Assembly (NCBI RefSeq): GCF_963675985.1
Contig: NZ_OY780958.1
Coordinates: 3,038,001-3,102,000 of the forward strand
Source of the DNA: an uncultured Roseibium sp.
Lineage (GTDB): Bacteria > Pseudomonadota > Alphaproteobacteria > Rhizobiales > Stappiaceae
Length of the DNA stretch: 64,000 nucleotides
Direction: 5' to 3'
Within the stretch, counting starts at the first letter, position 1. Each line of letters opens with the position of its first letter. This document shows, in pieces, positions 59,449 through 64,000 of this stretch. A program made the translations under genes and the position numbers. The notes beneath the pieces are model-generated. The model saw only the letters and a program-made list of their open reading frames with translations, had not been told where the DNA came from and did not search any database.

Positions 59449-60731
59449 CCCTTCAGCACTGCTTCCACGGCCTTGGCGGCGGAAAGAAGGATCTTATCCT
59501 TGCCGTTGGCGCCGACGAGCATTGCGCTCAAGGTCTTGTCCTGATGTTCATACGGCAACGCGATGGCGCAGCCGTCGGCGACATTGGCGAGCGACGGGTT
59601 CCTGAGCGCCAGAAGGTTCAGGCGATTGAATGCCTCGTCGTCCGCGATCAGTTCTTCCCGTAAGGGAGGAAGGATCGGGGTCGTCGGCAGAAGCAGGAGG
59701 TCCTCGCCGAGTTCGTCCGCGAATGCTTCCACAAAGGCGGCGCGGCGGTTCAGGGTCTGGCGGTACTCAACCGCTGAAATCTCACCGGCCCGCGCCATGC
59801 GCGCATGGACGCGCGGATCGAATTTTTCCGGCGTGCTCTGGAAGTGTTCCTCGTAATGGGCGCGCGATTCCACCGAGGTCATGTGCCACGGCGGCACCTG
59901 AGCGTAGAGATCGATCACGCCCAGATCCCGTTCGACAATCTCGAAGCCTGCAGAGCGTAAACTTTCCAGAACGGTTTCGAAACCGGCGCCAATCGCGGAA
60001 TCCATCTCGTCGAAGCCGAAATTGCGGGCCACGGTCAGACGCCGTTTTTCCGCAGCGGCCGGTTCCGTCGAAAGCCCCGCCATCACCTGCCAGGCGAGTT
60101 CACAGGCAGCGACCGACTTTGCCATCGGCCCGAAACTGTCGAGCGTGTCGGAAAGCGGCTTGCCGCCGGCAAGCGAAACCGAGGCTTGCGTCGGCTTGAA
60201 ACCGGTGATGCCGGTGAAGGCGGCCGGAATACGCAAGGAGCCACCGGTGTCGCTGCCGATGGCGATATCGCACAGGTCCAGCGCCACGGACACTGCACCG
60301 CCGCTGGTCGAGCCGCCCGGCACGCCACCCGGACAGGCCGGATTGTCGGGCGTGCCGTAATGGGGGTTGATGCCGATGCCGGAATAGGCGAATTCCGACA
60401 TGTTGGTCAGGCCGACGAAGACGGCCCCAGCCTCGCTGAGAGCGGCGATGCAAGGCGCATCGGTGGAGGCCGGCGGGTCGTTGCGCAGCACCTGCGTTGC
60501 CGCGGTCGTAACCTCGCCCTCCACATCAAACAGAGCCTTGACGCTGACAAGCGCACCGGCGAGCGGCGATGTCTTGCCCGCGGCGGCTTCCGCCTGCTTG
60601 CGGGCCCGGTCGCCGAGGGGCCTGGTAAAGACGGCCTCGACGGCCGTGTCTTCTGCAATCCGGCTCAGGGCGGCCTCGACACGGGCCGGCGCCGTCCCGG
60701 CACTCCAGGGGAATTGCAGGTCTTTACGCAT
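59445..60731 (-). CDS. Amidase, amidase-signature family
   Basis: 428 aa. The Ser-cisSer-Lys triad is intact: Lys65 (LVSVKALFD), cis-Ser141 (GGSTSGG) and nucleophile Ser165 (SDTGGSLRIP), with 24 residues between the serines as in FAAH. It would hydrolyse a carboxamide or urea-type bond. Last gene of the TRAP-DUF2848-amidase operon. Confidence 0.92.
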   Translation of the reverse strand: MRKDLQFPWSAGTAPARVEAALSRIAEDTAVEAVFTRPLGDRARKQAEAAAGKTSPLAGALVSVKALFDVEGEVTTAATQVLRNDPPASTDAPCIAALSEAGAVFVGLTNMSEFAYSGIGINPHYGTPDNPACPGGVPGGSTSGGAVSVALDLCDIAIGSDTGGSLRIPAAFTGITGFKPTQASVSLAGGKPLSDTLDSFGPMAKSVAACELAWQVMAGLSTEPAAAEKRRLTVARNFGFDEMDSAIGAGFETVLESLRSAGFEIVERDLGVIDLYAQVPPWHMTSVESRAHYEEHFQSTPEKFDPRVHARMARAGEISAVEYRQTLNRRAAFVEAFADELGEDLLLLPTTPILPPLREELIADDEAFNRLNLLALRNPSLANVADGCAIALPYEHQDKTLSAMLVGANGKDKILLSAAKAVEAVLKG

Positions 60732-60768
60732 GGATGTCCTCGTCAGGTGCGGATTTGCAGGTCGGTTC

Positions 60769-61422
60769 TCAGGAGATAACCGAAAGAACGCAGGAACTGT
60801 AGCCCCATTCGATCGACTTTTCTGTCACCGGATCTGTCAGGGACATTTTGAAGTCGGCGGCCGGACGAACCCCGCCGATGGCCGGCAGCGTGCCGCAGAG
60901 CATGGCGGTGCCTTCGTCCAATTTGGTTCCCGCCATCAGTTCGGTCAGCGGCAGGATCGAGGCGAGCGTGCCGTCCTGATAGGCGACCCAGTCTCCGCCT
61001 TCGCGGATCCAGGATTTCAGTTCCAGCCGGTCGATATGGTCAATCACATCGTCCAGCAGCCACAGCTCATCGGCGACCGGCTTGGCGCAGATCTGCTTGG
61101 AATGGGCAACGGAATAGGTTTCCAGCGCCCGGTCCGTGTGATCGGACGCCAGGCCGAGCCAGATCCGGCCGTCGGCCTTCAGGAGGAACGGTTCCGCCTC
61201 GCCGGAGCTTTCCCCGCCGAGCACCTCGATCCGGGTGTCACGCGTCAGAAGCGACGCGGCGCACTGGTAATAGAGTGGCACGGTGGAGGGAGCCGGCACG
61301 CCGATGGCTGCCAGTTCCTCTATGTGATGATCCACGGCGGCCCGGTCGCGGCCCGTCCATCCGGCAACGATCAGGGTATCCGGAGTGCATTCCAGCACCC
61401 CCGTCGGTGTTTTGAACTGCAT
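60769..61422 (-). CDS. DUF2848 family protein (fumarylacetoacetate-hydrolase-related)
   Basis: 217 aa. It resembles DUF2848 proteins, with the N-terminal VAGWTGRD segment, YYQCAASLLT and the LGLASDHTDRALE motif; the family is thought to share the FAH fold. Activity unknown. It sits 10 nt after the TRAP DctM gene and 37 bp before the amidase, so all probably serve one imported substrate. Confidence 0.85.
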   Translation of the reverse strand: MQFKTPTGVLECTPDTLIVAGWTGRDRAAVDHHIEELAAIGVPAPSTVPLYYQCAASLLTRDTRIEVLGGESSGEAEPFLLKADGRIWLGLASDHTDRALETYSVAHSKQICAKPVADELWLLDDVIDHIDRLELKSWIREGGDWVAYQDGTLASILPLTELMAGTKLDEGTAMLCGTLPAIGGVRPAADFKMSLTDPVTEKSIEWGYSSCVLSVIS

Positions 61423-61432
61423 GGAAAGCCTC

Positions 61433-62713
61433 TTACAAGGTGGATGGCAGGTAGAGCGCGATCTGCGGGGCGAGGATCAGAAGCCCCACCATGACAAGCA
61501 TCGCGATGACAAACGGAATGCAGCCGAGCATGACGTCGCTGAACGGCCGGCCGCCGCGCGCGGCCTGCACCACGTAAAGGTTCAACCCGACCGGCGGCGT
61601 GATCAGCGCCATCTCGACCAGGATGATCATCAGGATGCCGAACCAGATCTTGTCGTAGCCGAGATGAATGATGATCGGCACCACGATCGGGATCGTCGCC
61701 ACCATCAGCGACAGGGTTTCGATGAAAAACCCGAGGATGATGTACATCAGTACGATCACCAGCAGGGTCGCCAGCGGCCCGAGCCCGAGATTGTTCAACA
61801 CGTCCTGAAGCGCGAGGCTGACGCCGGCGGCGGTGAGGACGAAGTTCAGCACATAGGCGCCGATGACCACGAGCATGATCATGGACGACGTCTTGACCGC
61901 GCCACGGAGAGCATCGGCGATCATACCCCGGCTGAGCGCCTTCTGGTGCGCCGCAATCGCGAGCGCTATGGCCACGCCGACCGTGGCAGCCTCCGTCGGC
62001 GTCGCCCAGCCGGCATAGATCGAGCCGACGATGGCCGCGAACAGGCCGAAGATCGGAAGAAGATCCGCAAGACTGGCGAAGCGGTCGCCCCACGAGCTGG
62101 AGCGACGCGGTCCGCCGAGTTCCGGCTTTACAACGCACAGGATCGCGGTGACGGCCATGAACAGCCCGGCGAGAAACAGGCCCGGCACGAGCCCTGCCAG
62201 GAACAACTGCGGGATAGAGCTCTCGGTCAGGAAGCCGTAGACGATCAGGTTGATCGACGGCGGGATCATGATGCCGAGCGTGCCGCCGGCGGCGATCGCG
62301 CCGGAAAAGAGCTTTTCATTGTAACCGAGCGCGCGCGCCTGGGGCATGGCGACCGTCGCCACCGTCGCAGCGGTGGCGACCGACGAGCCGGAGGTGGCGG
62401 AAAACATGGTCGAGGTGGCGATATTAGCGTGCACCAGCCCGCCCGGCATCCAGGACACCCATTTGTCGAGTGCCGCATAGGTCCGGTTCGCCACGCCGCT
62501 GCGCACCAGGATTTCGCCGAGCAGCACGAAAAGGGGGATTGCGATCAGGGTGGCGCTGTTCGACGACGACCAGACGACCTGGCCGAGACCGCGCATCAGC
62601 GGAAACGGGCTGAAGAAGAAGTCGATGCCAAAGGCCAGCAGGAACAGGACCACCCCGACCGGAATGGAAAGCGCCAGAAGCCCGAGAAGTCCGAAAGCGG
62701 TAAACTGGATCAT
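61433..62713 (-). CDS. TRAP transporter large membrane subunit (DctM family)
   Basis: 426 aa with about 12 helices, including the DctM signatures MFSATSGSSVATAATVATVA and GWATPTEAATVGV. Overlaps the DctQ stop by 4 nt. Confidence 0.93.
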   Translation of the reverse strand: MIQFTAFGLLGLLALSIPVGVVLFLLAFGIDFFFSPFPLMRGLGQVVWSSSNSATLIAIPLFVLLGEILVRSGVANRTYAALDKWVSWMPGGLVHANIATSTMFSATSGSSVATAATVATVAMPQARALGYNEKLFSGAIAAGGTLGIMIPPSINLIVYGFLTESSIPQLFLAGLVPGLFLAGLFMAVTAILCVVKPELGGPRRSSSWGDRFASLADLLPIFGLFAAIVGSIYAGWATPTEAATVGVAIALAIAAHQKALSRGMIADALRGAVKTSSMIMLVVIGAYVLNFVLTAAGVSLALQDVLNNLGLGPLATLLVIVLMYIILGFFIETLSLMVATIPIVVPIIIHLGYDKIWFGILMIILVEMALITPPVGLNLYVVQAARGGRPFSDVMLGCIPFVIAMLVMVGLLILAPQIALYLPSTL

Positions 62714-63249
62714 GCCTCGCCCCTCGCCCCGGCGGCTTCATCGACCGCGTCAAAGTCCGCCTGCACAAGCTTCATGAGAACGAAGGCCATCAGCAGGCAG
62801 GCCGTGACGGCGAACCAGAGCCAGCCCGCCCACCAAAGCATCTGCGGAATCCACAAGGGCGTTTCCAGTGGCGTGTTTGCCCTCGCACCGGTGGACAGCG
62901 TCTTGGCCACGACGCTCCAGCCGCGCCAGGCAACGACCACGGCCGTTGCGGCCAGACAGAACATCGAAAGAGCATCGAACAGGGCCCGTCCGACGGGAAC
63001 GAGGCGCTGGCGGAGCAGGTCGATGCGCACATGCGCCCGCTCCGTCAGGGCGTAGCTGACACCCCAGCTTGTGGTGACCGCCATGACATAGCCGGAAATC
63101 TCATCGACACCGCCCAATGACCTTCCCAACTGACGGGAAACGATTTCAACGAGCGTGAAGACAACGCAGGCAAGCAGGGCGAGCCCGACGCCGATCGCCA
63201 CGCGGTCGTTGGTTTTCCTCAAAAGGGCAATGAGCGGTGTCATGAGCAA
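62710..63249 (-). CDS. TRAP transporter small membrane subunit (DctQ family)
   Basis: 179 aa with four helices and the DctQ pattern EIVSRQLGRSLGGVDEISGY and HVRIDLLRQRL. Starts 6 nt after the binding-protein stop; a second ATG at 63243 is possible. Confidence 0.9.
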   Translation of the reverse strand: MLMTPLIALLRKTNDRVAIGVGLALLACVVFTLVEIVSRQLGRSLGGVDEISGYVMAVTTSWGVSYALTERAHVRIDLLRQRLVPVGRALFDALSMFCLAATAVVVAWRGWSVVAKTLSTGARANTPLETPLWIPQMLWWAGWLWFAVTACLLMAFVLMKLVQADFDAVDEAAGARGEA

Positions 63250-63255
63250 GCGGCC

Positions 63256-64000
63256 TTACTTCACGTCGATTTCGACGCCGGTCACCTTGCCGACGCTGTC
63301 GGACCAGCGCTTTGCCCAATCGGAGCCGGCACGCTCGGCCCAGTCCGGAAGCACCTGGGTGATCAGCACATCCTTCGCCTTGGCCTCGTCGGCCGCGCTC
63401 GGGGTCACCAGCACCATGCTGTGTGCTTCACCATAGGGACATTCACCCTTTCCGGTCAGGCAGGCAATGTCGTTTTCAAGGGCGCCTTGCGCAGCGTCCC
63501 AGGCCGGTGCCTCGAACTTTTCCTTGATCGAGGTCTGAAGGATAGTCTTCTGCTCGTCGGAAAGGGAATTCCACTTGTCCATGTTGATGGCGGTGACGAC
63601 CGGATCCCAGCCGCCGAGCGGCAGGGTCATCAGGTGGCTGGAGACTTCCCACCAGCCGGCGTTGTAGCCCGAGCCAGCGCCGGTGACGGCACAGTCGACC
63701 ACACCGCGCTGCAGGGCGCCGGGAACCTCACCGAAGCTGACATTCACGCCTTCCGCGCCGAGCGCTTCCAGGAACTTGGCGGTCATGCGGCCGGAGGCGC
63801 GAACCTTCTTGCCCTTGAGGTCGTCCAGGGACTTGATGTCCGCATTGCAGAAGACGACCTGAGGCGGATAGGGCGCGATCGCCAGAACCTTGGAATTGAA
63901 GACGTCCTTGTAGATGTCGTCGACCATCGGCCGGGCGGCATCGACCGCCTTCTTCGCCGTGGCGGCGTCGGTCGCGATCAGCGGAACGTCGAGGCCTTCC
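63256..64000 (-). CDS. TRAP transporter substrate-binding protein (DctP family), N-terminus beyond the right edge
   Basis: Open to the window end; about 248 codons of the C-terminal part are present. Family features are the KKVRASGRMTAKFLEALG and SFGEVPGALQRGVVDCAVTG segments. The signal peptide and first part lie outside. Receptor of the DctQ/DctM importer downstream; ligand unknown but probably the substrate of the amidase/DUF2848 pathway. Confidence 0.9.
   Translation of the reverse strand, partial: EGLDVPLIATDAATAKKAVDAARPMVDDIYKDVFNSKVLAIAPYPPQVVFCNADIKSLDDLKGKKVRASGRMTAKFLEALGAEGVNVSFGEVPGALQRGVVDCAVTGAGSGYNAGWWEVSSHLMTLPLGGWDPVVTAINMDKWNSLSDEQKTILQTSIKEKFEAPAWDAAQGALENDIACLTGKGECPYGEAHSMVLVTPSAADEAKAKDVLITQVLPDWAERAGSDWAKRWSDSVGKVTGVEIDVK

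Noticed and set aside
61385..63055. 556-codon plus-strand frame
   Set aside because: Antisense to the TRAP membrane genes; composition is dominated by Arg, His, Asp and Gln without a fold signature.

Overview
The window is a GC-rich, densely coded bacterial chromosome segment. Gene style (TRAP and NMT1-type ABC importers, ATGA-coupled operons, FdsGBA formate dehydrogenase, MocR/IclR/GntR/TetR regulators) points to a metabolically versatile alphaproteobacterium. A Roseibium/Labrenzia (Stappiaceae)-like marine organism is my best guess, but this is inference. I see no tRNA, rRNA, CRISPR array, insertion sequence or prophage.

Layout. (1) 1-12255, formate/oxalate metabolism: fdsGBA with a small unannotated ORF between fdsB and fdsA, a LysR regulator, an oxalate/formate-type MFS transporter, an NtrB/NtrC-like two-component pair and divergent fdhD. 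A near-consensus sigma-54 promoter with two phased 13-bp inverted repeats lies in front of the transporter. (2) 12373-16643, a frameshifted VOC gene, then a MocR/PdxR-like regulator divergent from a glutamine amidotransferase-MOSC-pyridoxal kinase operon. (3) 16830-25272, a TetR regulator divergent from a three-subunit molybdenum hydroxylase (M-S-L order) followed by a TRAP importer, then a convergent TauE-type exporter. (4) 25567-30174, an ABC importer, IclR regulator and bicupin oxygenase sharing a TGCGTTTT-type palindrome.

(5) 30418-46255 is the most striking part. A flavin monooxygenase and an IclR regulator face a 15-gene leftward operon: small protein, ABC importer, Rieske oxygenase, SDR, alpha/beta hydrolase, extradiol dioxygenase, atypical SDR, ThDP enzyme, aspartate-dehydrogenase-like protein, aldehyde dehydrogenase, adrenodoxin-reductase-like FNR, flavodoxin and pentapeptide-repeat protein. 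It looks like a complete ring-oxidation and meta-cleavage pathway with an in-operon flavodoxin redox chain and an unknown, possibly nitrogen-containing substrate. The monooxygenase gene and the operon head carry the same control element, a -10 box, 10 nt, GTTC-N6-GAAC, 16 nt and then ATG, so they are very probably one regulon.

(6) 46775-53624, an RND/MMPL exporter, a small secreted protein, an FAD oxidoreductase, a polyprenyl synthase and a P450: a possible prenyl or terpenoid pathway. (7) 53907-64000, an ABC importer with an FAD oxidoreductase, a GntR regulator, a shikimate-dehydrogenase-like enzyme, and a TRAP-DUF2848-amidase operon cut by the right edge.

Many large plus-strand ORFs opposite these genes are high-GC antisense shadows and are left out.
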